DNA of 64,000 nucleotides from Nereocystis luetkeana (GCA_031213475.1 JARUPZ010000003.1:14812869-14876868); one strand, 5' to 3'. Counted from the first letter of the stretch, positions 53,515 to 63,895 are shown. Numbers and translations: made by a program. Notes: a model not told the origin generated them from the sequence alone.

Positions 53515-53845
53515 CGAGGTAAGCGTCAGGCGAGTTGCCGGAATATCGGGGCGACTATGTGGCCAGTTGCCGGAATCCAATGTAAACGTGGCCAGATCCC
53601 GTGATATCGAGCGACCTGTTCTGGCCAGGTTGCCGGAATGCAAAGGTCACGATGGCCAGATGCCGGAACACCGCCGAGAGTTTTGGGGTCGTTTCCCGGA
53701 ATTTCTGTCATCTCTTGCGCGCGTGTGGTCAGATACTCCGGAATTTTCATGCCGGAACACCGCCGAGAGTTTCGGGGTCGTTTCCCGGAATTTCTGTCAT
53801 CTCTGCGTGCGTGTGGTCAGATACCCCGGAATTTTCGGGGCGGCA
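53515..53845. repeat. GCCGGAAT tandem repeat with a ~90-bp duplicate
   Basis: GCCGGAACACCGCCGAGAGT through to ATACTCCGGAATTTTC is present twice, at 53662-53747 and 53752-53837. Shorter relatives with GTTGCCGGAAT precede it. It lies just past the stop of the minus-strand PUB gene and keeps a plus-strand frame open, which is discounted as a gene. Confidence 0.8.
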
Positions 53846-53988
53846 GCTGTGAGACCAATGTTGCCAGAAATTCCTTCCCCTTCCTCACTCTGCCTTTACA
53901 GTGGTACAAAGCAACGCGTACGCGCAGAACGCGGCTAGGGTGAACAGGTCACGCCAGCAGAAGGCAGCGACGAGGCGGAGGAGACAGC

Positions 53989-56900
53989 TCAAGCGCCCAG
54001 TCCGAGTCGCGCGTAGCTCGCCGCTATCTTCGCGCGCTTCTCCTTCGCGGTCTCGGCCTCTTGGTCAGGGGATGCAACCCGAGCATCCTCCCCTGGGGAT
54101 GAAACCTGAGCATCCCCGCCACCCCCAGCTGGCAGAACGCCTCCTGCGACGGTACGGCCGTCACGGTCGGCGTCTTGGCCCAGAGGCCCGCTGCTCAGAG
54201 CAGGGGAGGCGGGTGGGGTGTCGCTGGCTTTTGGGAGCTCGTGGGAATACGCGGTGGTGGTGGCGGCGGCTGCGACAGTGGTGATGGTGATGGTGGTAGG
54301 GGCAACCTTCACTTTTGGTGCTGCCGCTACTGCTGCTGCTGCTGCTGAGGTCTCCCTGTCGATTCGCAGAGCGGCTTGGAATTCCTCGTCCTGCTTATCG
54401 ACGGGCAGAGCGGCATTTGTTGCATCGGTCAAGCGGGGATAAGAGCGAAATGGTTCGGGGAGGGGGAGGGGGGGGAGGGGGGGGGAGGTACTCTTTTGTT
54501 GCTTGCGTTAGTCATTTCACGATTGACCACGCATCCCTTTCGAGGCGTAGCACCGTTCCAGCTCCTAGTAGAGATAACATTTGGGCGCTCATTCCGTTGT
54601 TTCCAAATATTACATAGGAAAAATTTGCTCATCTCATCCCCTTCCTGTTTCGCCGCCTGTGGCCACCATCCATCTCCGAGGATAGCGATCGTTTTGTCGC
54701 TTCTATTTAGTTAACCAAAATATTATCCACATCACTTTGGCCGGGGGGGGAGGGGGTTCTGGGATTTTTTTTTATTTTAATGTCGACGCAACGCGGAATA
54801 AGAAACGCACGATGATTTTAGCGCCGATTGATTGGGGTCCATCAGCACCCCCGGTGGCTTGGTATACCATGCGGGACAACCTCGGCCAATAACAATGTCC
54901 TGCGTGGCGGAAAAACAAAAACACGAGGAGCCCGTGGAGAAAGACACACGGAATTGATAGAGGGGGGGGGGGGGCGACGATATACCCATTTTATCCCTTT
55001 TAGGACTGCAGTCTCGTTTTGGGGACAATTGAGGAAAAATTACTTGGAATTTGAGTGGACTGCCCCCAGAACGGGGCTGGAGTTCTAAAGGGGTTGAGGG
55101 TTAGTCACGCTTGAGGGACAGCCGCGACCAGAAAATAGTAAAATTCATTTCGGGGCACATGAAAGAGAAGGTACGGGGGGGGGGGGGACTAAAAAGAGGG
55201 GTGGAGAGGGAGGAGGCCGGCTGGGAAAGCGGAAAAGGGCGCGCTCGCGGGGGAGGAGTTGCTCTATATTCGCGACGCTACAGCAAGTAAGGATACGATT
55301 GGAAGCGTCTGGATGCGTACGCGGCATACACGTGCATTTTACCATTCGGAAGGAACGAGGGGTGTTGGCAGGGGCAGTTCAGTCGCGTCGACGAAAGACA
55401 GTGCCGGGGGTGGAGGAGGAGGAGGGGGGGGGGGGGGGGGGGGGGCAGCGTCGGGCGGTTGAATAAAATGGAACGCGGAATGGGATATGGGCGAGCGGCG
55501 AGATATACGCCCAAAAAAAGAACGCCTGCTGCCGGACAACTAAAAACCGAAGATGATTTATTTCCGGGGCGGGGGGGGGGGGAGTGGGGGGGCAAACACG
55601 AGGAGTTCGTTCGCGGAAGGGAAAACGATGAAATGCCAAAAAACGATTTTTCGTTGTTGGGTGAAAAACAGCACACAAGGAGCATGATGTAGAGCGGAAT
55701 ACAACGCGCCGAACGGGGGAAAAAAAAAAGAGCAGACGAGACACCAAAAGCTACGCAACCAAAAACTGAAAAATCGAAGCCACCTGCTGCCTCCGGAGGC
55801 GAGTAAAGGCGCTCCCCCCCGCCGATGGACTCGACCGAGATCCGACTGCGAGCGTTTCCAGCGCCCTCGTCACGTTAACGCGGTCCTCTTCGGGCGACTG
55901 CCCCGGACCTTCTGACGATAAAATTGTGGGAAGAAGAGGAGGAGGGCGGGTGTGTGAGAGAGGCCGGGGTGCACTCCTTATTATGCATGGCCGCCGTAGT
56001 CGTATGACTATTGACCCTCGCGTCTCTACAATGCCGAGACGGAGCACATCGGGTTTTCACCGACCAGGCAGATATTGCTTGCGCCAAGCGCGAACCGCCG
56101 TGAGGTATTGGGCGAGTCGCATGAAGGGTGGGCTGCATCCTACTAGGAACCGCTTTCCAGACGGATATTCTTGCTTATGGATGACAAGCATCAAGTGATT
56201 GTTTTAGTTATAGTGTGACCATTTTAGTTCGGAAGGGGGAGGCGGTGGCAGGCAGACGTCTTACCAACGATCCACGCGGGCCTTCCTTGGCAAACGTCTC
56301 ACCCACAATCCACGCGAGCTATGATTGGGGATTTTCGTAGCAGTTTTGTTCCGCCAATTCTGTTCCTAGAAGTCAGGATTCCATAACCCAAAATCGCCGG
56401 TATGCTGCCGTTTTTGTTCGACAGCTTGAACGTTTTTGTGTATAGCTACTGCTGTAGGCCCTGGGGTGGTTCTACGGGGTGCACTTGCCACTCTGGACCG
56501 AAATAAAGGGACCATATTTACACTAATCTTAAACAAAAACGGTCCTTATAATTAGAGTCAGAGTGGTACCATTAATAATAGTATAGAAATCTCCTTAAGG
56601 TCAAGCGAGGAACCTCAGAAAAAAAATGGTACACCTGCTACGCGGCAATGTACTCTATGCACTGGTGTACACAGTGGTACAAGCGACGTTGTGTCAAAAA
56701 GGAACGACTCTGCTCCGTTATCAGGCGGCGACGACTGCTTAGACGACGACTACGCCGGTCGCCAACGCCTTCGTCAGGCGTATGTCTCGGCCGCCAAGCC
56801 TGCCACTACAGACTATTATAGATGATACTGGCTATTAACACCAGGTACTGTATACTGCTAAAATAAGCAATAAGTCAGACCTATCTAGTACACCGTACAT

Positions 56901-59900
56901 ATTTTTCGCCGCTGCTCTGAGGCTGGGACTGAGACTTACCGCTGCCCGTGCCTCCCGCCCCCCGCGCCCTCCCTGCCCCCGCCACCGAAACCGCCGCAGT
57001 TGACGTTGCCCGAGGCATGACCAGCCCCTCTTCCAGAACTCCCAACAAGCACTCCAGCATGTTCATGTGGGCGGCTGGTGCGGGCTCGCGCAACACCCAC
57101 GCGTAGTCCGCCCGACCACCCTCACCCCCGTCAGCACTTGCGCCGGCGTCAGCAGCAGTGGTAGCAGCAGCAGCGGCGGCGGTGGCGGCGGCGGCGGCAG
57201 GGGAGGCGATGGCAGTAGCGTCTGGGTACTCGGCCGTAGGCGCGGCTTGCTCCATGACGAAACCCGCCAGACGCATGAGGCGTCTGCCGCACGCCCACCT
57301 GTACGGGGGAGGGTGGTGGGCATTTTACCAGTACAAGTAGAGTGTGGGCGCAGAAGGGAGTATGTAAGACTGGGTGCATAAATACGTTTCGCTCTTATTC
57401 AGTTTTGCTTTGCTCTTCCCTTGGTTTTCCTCTTCCTCCTGGGAATACGTCGGGCGATGATCAACGCCAAGAGCTACTACTGCTGTAGTCCAATAGGCTA
57501 CTGCTATTATAGCCCAGTGGCCTCTGCTTCACAGTTCAATAAGCTCGTACTGTAGTCCACAGGCTACTACAGTCCAATAGTCTACCGGAATCCAATACCA
57601 GTTCTTTGGTTCCCCTCGGTTTTCTTCCGCTTTTGGGGAACGTTTATGAGTGGGCTACTATAGTCCAACAGGCTAGCATAGGCTCAATGGGCTACCATGT
57701 ACTATTACGGGGGACCATAGTAAATAGGACCAAACATTGTTATTACGGGGGGCCATAGTTAACAGGACCAAATATTGATGGTAAAAATGGTTAAACGTAT
57801 AGGTTTTTATGTATACCATAGGTCCTGTTAACTATGTTCCCCGTAATAGTAAAAATAGGGGAATTATTTAGTTTTTTGTGTGTACCGTAGGTCCTATTTA
57901 CTATGGTTCCCCGTACCATGTATCCCCACAGTCTACGGTAGACCAATAGGCTACTGCAGTCCAACAGTCCACGTACTGTACTCCGGTAGAATAATAGATA
58001 GTTCGAGAGTGATAACTGTTGAAGATCATGCTATTGAAAACACCCTGTCGGATGGCAAAGGCTACAACAACAACACTACTCATCATGACAATGACGATAA
58101 CATTTGCTGTCAGCTGCAAGCAAGCACAGCCGAAATGTTGCGGCAAAGGGTACATACGTACGGACACAGCAGTACACGTTTGAAAAACCAAATGCGAAAC
58201 TAAAACTTTTTTCCCCCCCCCCGAGGTCAATTTTGGGGGACAATATTGAATAGGATTTTTTTTTTTTTCTTTTTTTTTTTGCGTTTTGCTATCTGCGTCT
58301 GTTTTGGTTTTGGTTTTGTTTTTGTTTTGCTTAGCTTCATCTTCTTTTTTTAGGTTTTTGTCTGCTATTAATAGTCTCCTTTTTGCTTCCCTGGTGTCCG
58401 CAGTGGTGGAGTGCGTATGCTTGTTTTTTTTTTTTTTTTTTTTTTGCCTATGTTTTTACTTGAGGTATTTCTTCCACTCCAGAGTTATTGGAGCCTGTCC
58501 TGCGACCACGGACTGCATTGTATTGTGAGTTAATGTGAGAACAACAACGACAACAACAAGGACCTAGGATATACACAAAAACCTATATATTTTGCTATTT
58601 CTACTCACAACATTAGGTCCTATTTACTATCGTCCCCCGTGATAGGTGGACAGCGGGGTGGGGTGAAGGGATACCAAAAAAAAACCTCAAACATATATAC
58701 CGATAAAAGTTTTTACACCACACCACTCCGGACGGTAATATAAGCAACTTTTATATAGTAATACCTACTCCTAACAGTTCTCATTTATTTATCGAGACAG
58801 ACTCGTACGCGCAACCTTTTGACACTCGTACGCGCAACCTTTTGACCGTAAATATAGCACCCGTTTGGAGTCTAATTCCAACATCAAAAGTTCCTTATAT
58901 TTCCAGCCAAATCGGTAGTATCTTTTTTCATAGTTTGCTTCGTGCGCAAATCTCACCCCCCACTGGCTTGTTTTTCATTTATTTATTGCGGGGGACCATA
59001 GTAAATAGGACCTACGTCACGCACAAATCCTACCTATTTCCCTATTTTTACCAACAATATTTGCTCCTATTAACTATGGTCCCCCGTAATAGGACGTGCA
59101 TCTACAGTACTGTAGGAGCTAATGTGGGTGTCGTGTCATTTGCCGCCGGAGTTAAACATTATTTCCGAGAAAATGCGAGCGGCGGCGGCGGGGGGGGGGG
59201 GGGTGCGTGGGAATGCACTCGATAGGAGAGATGTGCTTGATATCATGCGTGGTCGTAGTCGTCTAGCCATAGACCCTGGAGGGGGGGGGGGGGGGGGGGG
59301 GGGGGGCGTACGGTAAGGGGCTTGCCCTGTCTGGGCTTGTCGTCTAGCCATTATTTGGCTTGAGAAGTAAGCAACCCCCCCCCCCCGCGACTTTTATTAA
59401 TAGTACAAATTTACTCTTATGAACGGTTGCACTGTCCGAGGCACAACACTCGCCAGGCAGGGACACTGGTACGATGCAAAAACATAAAATTCTACGAGTG
59501 AAGGTGACCGCAAGTAACTAATAGGGGGGGCGGGGGGGGGCAGAACTGCGTTTGATACCTGGCTGGTATAAATCAGAACCGAATAGGGTGTGCAAACAAA
59601 GGGGGATAGGGGGGGGTTTCGGGTCCTTCCTGGGTCCAGATTAGAATGTACTACTACGGCCCTGTAATTGATGACTATGATGCAGCAGTGGTCGGCGACT
59701 CAATGTCAGCCCATTCACGGTCCTACCGACAAAAAAAGAAATAAATAAAGAAAACGAGGTGGAAGTAAATAAGCAAGCGTGTAGCGTTTTTTTGCGGGGT
59801 TTGGGGACGGAAACGTATACCAGGTATATAATATTATTTCTCTTGCCACCCGACAATGTGCAGCATGATCTTCAACATTGATCACTCGTAACTTTTCCGA

Positions 59901-62900
59901 AAGAAGAAAACCTCGGAAACACAAGGAAACCCACGCACCTAGTCTACCTCCTCCCTTCTGTGCCATTTAACACAAGGTTGGGCGGAGGTGTGGAAATATC
60001 AGGGGTTGGTCGGGCGTAGAAAAGCGGCCGAAAAACAGGAACGATGCGTTCGCAACACGTCGGCCAGAAACAATAGCGGCGTGTCCATTTGGGGGTGGGA
60101 GCAAAAACAAGCAGCAGCGATACGATAACGCTATACTGCAGAAGTCAGGTGCATCTTGGGGATAAAAGCTAGGTGTTAGTATAACTGCCCCCCCCCCCCC
60201 CCTCCCCCCCTCCGTCTCGGCAATGTAGGGATGCGAGGGTCTATGGTCATACGACCACGGCCATGCATGAGATCGAGCGCATCTCTCCTATCGAGTACAC
60301 CCCCCCTACCCCCCCTCCCCACTGCCTACTGCTCTTGGCTTTGCTTCGAAACTGCCCCGATTTGTGTATGTGTTTTTTTTTCTTATTTTGTTCATCTCGA
60401 GTTTCGTACCCACTCGTCTCGTTTGGTCAGATATAGACATCATAGAGATGGCGAAAAAGCTACAATAACATCTATCGCCACGAGGGCGTGACCATAGCAA
60501 AACCAGAGACACTTTTTTCAAAACAGCATTCCCAGGTAAGTAGTATTACTATAATAGTAGGTTCCGTCCGTCGCTGCTTCGTCGTAGTCCGATGCCGGGA
60601 CCTTGGTGTACGCCTGTCACAATATTTCAACGAGCGATGGGGTGCACTGCAGCTGCCGGAGGAAAGCGTAACGGCTATGAAAAAAAAAAACGGAGGAAGA
60701 TTTTGTAACCGTATAAAAACGGGGCTCAACTCCCTTCCCCACCCCCCGGACTCTGCACAAGGAGCAAAACAGCGTTTTTCACGGAGAAAAAAAAAATATA
60801 TATCCTATATATATATACAGGATATACTTGAAGTATATATATAGGATATCCTCTCACCTGCCCACAGCCCTGAAAAACGCCGGATTGCTGTCCCGCACCC
60901 TCCGACGCCCCGCGTTCCCCCGCACAATGTTCTTGACCAGCGTACTCAACGTGCGGCACAATATCTGCCGGTTCGCCTCGGACCCGACCTCCTCCGTCAC
61001 ATCCCACTCCAGAACAGTGATCACCTCTGCCATCACGGCGTCCCAGTCCCTCCCGCCCGCCTCCCCACCCGTCCTCCCACCGCCGCTGCCGCCTCCAGCG
61101 CCTAGAGGGCGTAGATTGGACGGTTCGATGGATGCGTCACGGACATGACTGTTAGGGGAACGGTTACGTATGCCGTCAGGTGCAGGGGGGGGAACCGAAA
61201 TTCCAACCGTAGAGCCATCCATCACGGGGTCCCAGTAGCCTCCTTCACGCGCGCGCAATCCGTCAGGCGCGTGGACTCCGTTGCTAGGCGCGCGGAATCC
61301 GTCACGCCCGCCGAACCGATCGGTCGCGCGGAATCCGTCAGATGCACGGAGTCCGTCCGGCGCCCGGGTTCCGTTATTAGATGCGTTGAATCGGTCAGGC
61401 GCGCGGAATCCGTCTGCAGTAGATGCGCGGAATCCGTCGGTACTCCTGGATCCGCGAGGCAGTCCGCCAGCATCAGCAGCAGCAGCCTCGGTAAGGTCGG
61501 CGTATCCGGCCGTGGCTGCGGGCGCGCGGAGCGAGGAGGGAGGGAGGAACGCGACAGGGTGGCCTGCCGTGTCGGCTATGCTGTTACGGATGGCTGTCTG
61601 GATCCGCTCGTCCTCGGCTGTGTCTTCGAGTTGTTGCTGTTGTTGTAGGTGGCGGTGCTCGTCGGCCTGTCGCTGTTGCCAGGTGGAGCGCACGGTCTGC
61701 ACGCGAATGAAGCAAGCAAGGAAGCCCGTGTCGACCGGCGTCGAAACGAGAGAGTGGGCGGGGAGGAGGGGGGGGTGTACTCGATACGAGATATGTACTC
61801 GATCTCATGCATGGTCGTAGCCGTATGACCGTAGGCCCTCGCATCCATACCATGCCGGGACGGAGTATGTCGGGTTTTCACCGACCAGGAAGACATTGCT
61901 TGCACCAAGCGCGAAGAGCCATGAGATGTCTGGCGAGTCGCATGAAGGGTGAGCTGCATCCTACTAAGAACCGCTTGTGAGGCGGACTTGCAACATGGAT
62001 GACAGCTTCAATGAGTTGATGTAATTTCCGGTGTAGGCACTTCCAGAGACAGCAGTGGGAGCACTATAAAACTGTCTCTTGGGTGCCTTACCATAAACAC
62101 TACCTGGTACGTGATACGATCATTCCCACTTGTGCGGAGTAAAGGTTCTTCGCCTCGCACAAACGATCTAACTCGACTACCAGCTGTGACCGACCGCACA
62201 AATAAATAAACAAATAAATAAATAAAAAAGGTACCCTGGTTGTCTAGCTCACGTAGTGGGCGGCATGTTTTACAGTGTCGATGCCAACCGACGCCAACCC
62301 ATCCGATAGATAATAGGGAGGGGGGGGGGGACAACAACATTTCACATATCTGACCGATGAGTTACAGATCAGGTCCCCACTAACTCGTGATCTACATCTA
62401 CTGTGTGACACGGAAGGGGTGCATATATCACCTGCAACGTCAACATCATGCGTGCCGAGTGGGGGGTGAATGACACGGCTCTCACGCACATGTTTGGTAC
62501 TATCTGTAGGTTGCATCTGCATGTTTCGGATCTTACGCTACATATGATGCCATAACGGCAAGTATATTACGCAGGGTGTCAAGAGATTAAACCAATTCGG
62601 TTGGGTTACAAAAATATTGAGGAGCGCTGGTTGATTGAGCAGGTGAATGGATACAAAAGACGTTACAGCCAATCTAAAGTTGCTCCGCTTGCTGACCAAT
62701 CAGAAGTTGCACCGAACTCAAGCGATACAACAGTAGGTCGTGCCTGGCCCATGCGCCCATGTATGAACGATTCGAGTTGGTTTTGTCACGCGCAGGGTAC
62801 ACAGCCACCAGGAGAAAAGTGCTCATTTTCTTGCACGGTTACACGAAGGAATAATTCATACCAGGTAAATAGCTTGAGTCAGCCGGAACGGATTTTTTAG

Positions 62901-63706
62901 GTTTTTGTTTGGAGCCTGTTTCGTGACCACGGGCTAGATTATGATCGTGCGTTCATGTCATAACACATCAGCGACTCCAACAATAACTATGGATGCGTCA
63001 GTCAGCAGTCAGTATACTGTACAGCGCCAGTATACTGGTTTGCTGTGTACCGAAAGAAACCATGCTAGAAAAGGAAGCGTACTGAACCACTCTATTCATA
63101 GCATTCTCCTATTATTACGGGGGACCATAGTAAATAGGACCAAATATTGTTATTACGGGGGAACATAGTTAAATACGACCTATGGTATACATAAACACCT
63201 ACATATTTAACCATTTTTACTAACATTATTTGGTCCTATTAATTATGGTCCTCCGTAATAGTAAAAATAGGCAAATATGTAGTTTTTTGTGTATACCATA
63301 GGTCCTATTACCTATGGGCCCCCGTAATACTACAATGTGTGTGTTCTTTCTACCCGTCGACATCCAGCACAACCAGCGTCCGAGCCGATTCTTCAACCCT
63401 AGAGATATACAAGCTCTGTGATCACTAAACTACGACACGGTAGAGATACAACATTGCTATGCAGTTTCTAAATAGCAAAGTAGACAACAAGCAGTGCAAT
63501 GCAATCAGTGCCATCGTACTGGATACGACAGGCACGACGTGCACCTTCACTATGAAAGCGCGAAAAATCGAAAATAAACTGAGGGAAAACGAGTCGGAAA
63601 CAAAGAAAACATAAAATGTGTCGTGCCCCACCCAGAAATATTAAGATTTACCTGCTTGGCCCGCTCGTGCTCCTTCTGTTGCCTGGCGTTCAGCGCCTCG
63701 GAGGCC
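53989..63706 (-). CDS. UIM- and PUB-domain protein, 5' end not found
   Basis: Probably a ubiquitin/p97 pathway adaptor; the function is inferred from domains. Five minus-strand exons join in phase: 63706-63652, 61696-60858, 57298-56940 (donor GTAAGTCTCAG), 55911-55784 and 54390-53989, giving about 593 residues to the natural stop. In order: a charged Gln-rich helix (ARQQKEHERAKQ, then QQRQADEHRH), a ubiquitin-interacting-motif-like helix (EDERIQTAIRNSIADT), imperfect DGFRAPDRF repeats, then a PUB domain. The PUB domain is split by the 60858/57298 intron: LSTLVKNIVRG and VRDSNPAFFRAVG before it, RLMRLAGFVMEQ after it, as in PNGase-type PUB domains. An ECLLGVLEEG helix follows. The last junction gives RRQQDEEFQAALRIDRE, which resembles the helix before the UBX domain of FAF/UBXN proteins, but no UBX domain follows; the chain ends KIAASYARLGLGA. 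The exon 54390 acceptor is a NAGNAG (AAGCAG). The gene enters from beyond 63706. Confidence 0.76.
54455..54600 (-). repeat. C-tailed repeat, module A, beside a 3' splice site
   Basis: Read on the minus strand: AATGAGCGCCCAAATG, GCTACGCCTCGAAAGGGATG, GACTAACGCAAGCAACAAAA, GAGTAC, then C runs to 54456. The acceptor of the last PUB-gene exon follows about 65 bases on. Confidence 0.8.
54993..55096. repeat. MITE family 2 copy
   Basis: ATCCCTTTTAGGACTGCAGT and GGAGTTCTAAAGGGGTTGA as inverted ends, TTTTGGGGACAATT inside. In an intron of the PUB gene. Confidence 0.82.
55184..55600. other. G-rich intron stretch
   Basis: G runs at 55177-55188, 55424-55445 and 55570-55590. Several overlapping frames on both strands are artefacts of composition. 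Confidence 0.5.
55930..56228 (-). repeat. C-tailed repeat, module B, long copy 3
   Basis: It matches the 61766 copy over TAGGATGCAGCCCACCCTTC, GGTCGGTGAAAACCCGATGT and CATGCATAATAAGGAGTGC. The tail is a C/T tract rather than pure C and leads to the 55912 acceptor of the PUB gene about 20 bases on. Confidence 0.78.
56488..56568. repeat. MITE family 3, CCACTCTGG type
   Basis: CCACTCTGGACCGAAATAAA and GGTCCTTATAATTAGAGTCA then GAGTGG form imperfect inverted ends of an 81-bp element. A relative lies at 42053, and a possible interrupted one at 58722-58920. Confidence 0.7.
57705..57916 (+). repeat. TA-MITE with another copy inside (outer)
   Basis: The outer copy is split at its internal TA (ATTGTTA, then GTAAAAATAG) by the element at 57743-57846. 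Both halves of the outer copy are present. Confidence 0.93.
57743..57846 (+). repeat. TA-MITE nested copy (inner)
   Basis: Complete copy with TA duplications on both sides, in the same orientation as its host element. Confidence 0.93.
58200..58480. other. T-rich intron stretch
   Basis: C and T runs at 58212-58222, 58256-58280 and 58426-58446, with GTTTTGGTTTT reiterations. Nothing coding seen. Confidence 0.6.
58490..58560 (+). repeat. Dispersed repeat shared with 34650 and 62905
   Basis: CCTGCGACCACGGACTGCAT, TGTATTGTGAGTTAATGTGA and ACAACAAC in the same order as 34650-34715, and more distantly 62905-62975. Family unknown. Confidence 0.6.
58557..58644 (-). repeat. TA-MITE, 5'-truncated copy
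   Basis: AGGACCTAGGATATACAC to CTATCGTCCCCCGTGATA: the left terminus is missing, replaced by an ACAACAACAA run. Confidence 0.75.
58722..58920. repeat. Possible interrupted MITE family 3 copy with a 27-bp duplication
   Basis: CCACTCCGGACGGTAATATA at the left and AGTTCCTTATATTTCCAGCC at the right resemble family 3 ends. In between, ACTCGTACGCGCAACCTTTT is present twice in tandem. Confidence 0.4.
58986..59089 (-). repeat. TA-MITE copy
   Basis: TTGCGGGGGACCATAGTAAA to TAACTATGGTCCCCCGTAA, TA on both sides. Confidence 0.9.
59190..59306 (-). repeat. C-tailed repeat, module B, short copy
   Basis: G run, GAATGCACTCGATAGGAGAG, GATATCATGCGTGGTCGTAG, then truncation by a 26-base G run. Sense to the PUB gene, inside its largest intron. 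Confidence 0.72.
60183..60320 (+). repeat. C-tailed repeat, module B, short copy
   Basis: CTCCGTCTCGGCAATGTAGG to ACGGCCATGCATGAGATCGA, TCCTATCGAGTAC and C runs, with another C run at the truncated side (60187-60210). Antisense to the PUB gene. Confidence 0.74.
60793..60850. repeat. AT-rich palindrome next to a splice donor
   Basis: ATATATCCTATATATATATA and GTATATATATAGGATATCC can fold on each other. It sits within 10 bases of the donor of the PUB-gene exon ending at 60858. Confidence 0.75.
61205..61455. repeat. In-frame coding repeat in the PUB gene
   Basis: Units of 24-36 bp containing GCGCGGAATCCGTC encode the DGFRAPDRF-type protein repeats. Unit lengths are multiples of three. Confidence 0.85.
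61766..62121 (-). repeat. C-tailed repeat, module B, long copy 4
   Basis: Longest copy. On the minus strand it runs TATCACGTACCAGGTAGTG, GGTAAGGCACCCAAGAGACA, GCTGTCTCTGGAAGTGCC, GTTCTTAGTAGGATGCAGCT, GGTCGGTGAAAACCCGACAT, GATCGAGTACATATCTCGTA, GAGTAC, C run. The tail lies about 70 bases upstream of the acceptor at 61697 in the PUB gene. Confidence 0.85.
62195..62232. repeat. AAAT tetramer tract
   Basis: AAATAAATAAACAAATAAAT, then ATAAAAAA. Confidence 0.93.
62330..63110. other. Intron, no exon found
   Basis: Minus-strand frames at 62340-62092 are open next to the long module B copy but do not fit the phase of the exons on either side. A piece at 62905-62975 belongs to the dispersed repeat also at 58490. 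Nothing else recognised. Confidence 0.35.
63115..63327 (+). repeat. TA-MITE with another copy inside (outer)
   Basis: Outer copy with TA on both sides, split at its internal TA by the element at 63153-63258. Both halves present. Confidence 0.93.
63153..63258 (-). repeat. TA-MITE nested copy (inner, inverted)
   Basis: Complete copy in opposite orientation to its host element, with TA on both sides. The insertion point is the same TA as in the nested pair at 57705. Confidence 0.93.
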
Positions 63707-63895
63707 CTGTGACAAGGATATAACACCACACAACACCACAGGGGGTGTCAGATGTCAGCATGTCAGCATGTATGTCGGTGATACTGCTGTTCGCATTACT
63801 TTCACAGTACTGCTTGAAATAGTATTGCTGCAGTTGCCCCGGCATTCCTCAATAATTTATTTTGGTTGCTAACTGTTGGTCCTCGGTCTACTCCT

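Larger units (their letters stand above)
57470..57990. repeat. AGTCCAATAGGCTACT minisatellite, interrupted
   Basis: Units complementary to those at 53090. The array is split by 57600-57660 unique sequence and by the nested TA-MITE at 57705-57916. Confidence 0.82.

Noticed and set aside
53417-53938. 173-residue plus-strand ORF beside the PUB gene stop
   Set aside because: Most of it is the GCCGGAAT tandem repeat; the ~90-bp duplicate is read in a different frame from its twin.
62008-62340. Extra PUB-gene exon ending at GTAAGG of the long module B copy
   Set aside because: Open frames exist, but the entry phase does not match the exon at 63652, and the two flanking exons already join directly in phase. 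Similarity to the 4747 copy extends past the GTAAGG, so it is not clearly an intron border.
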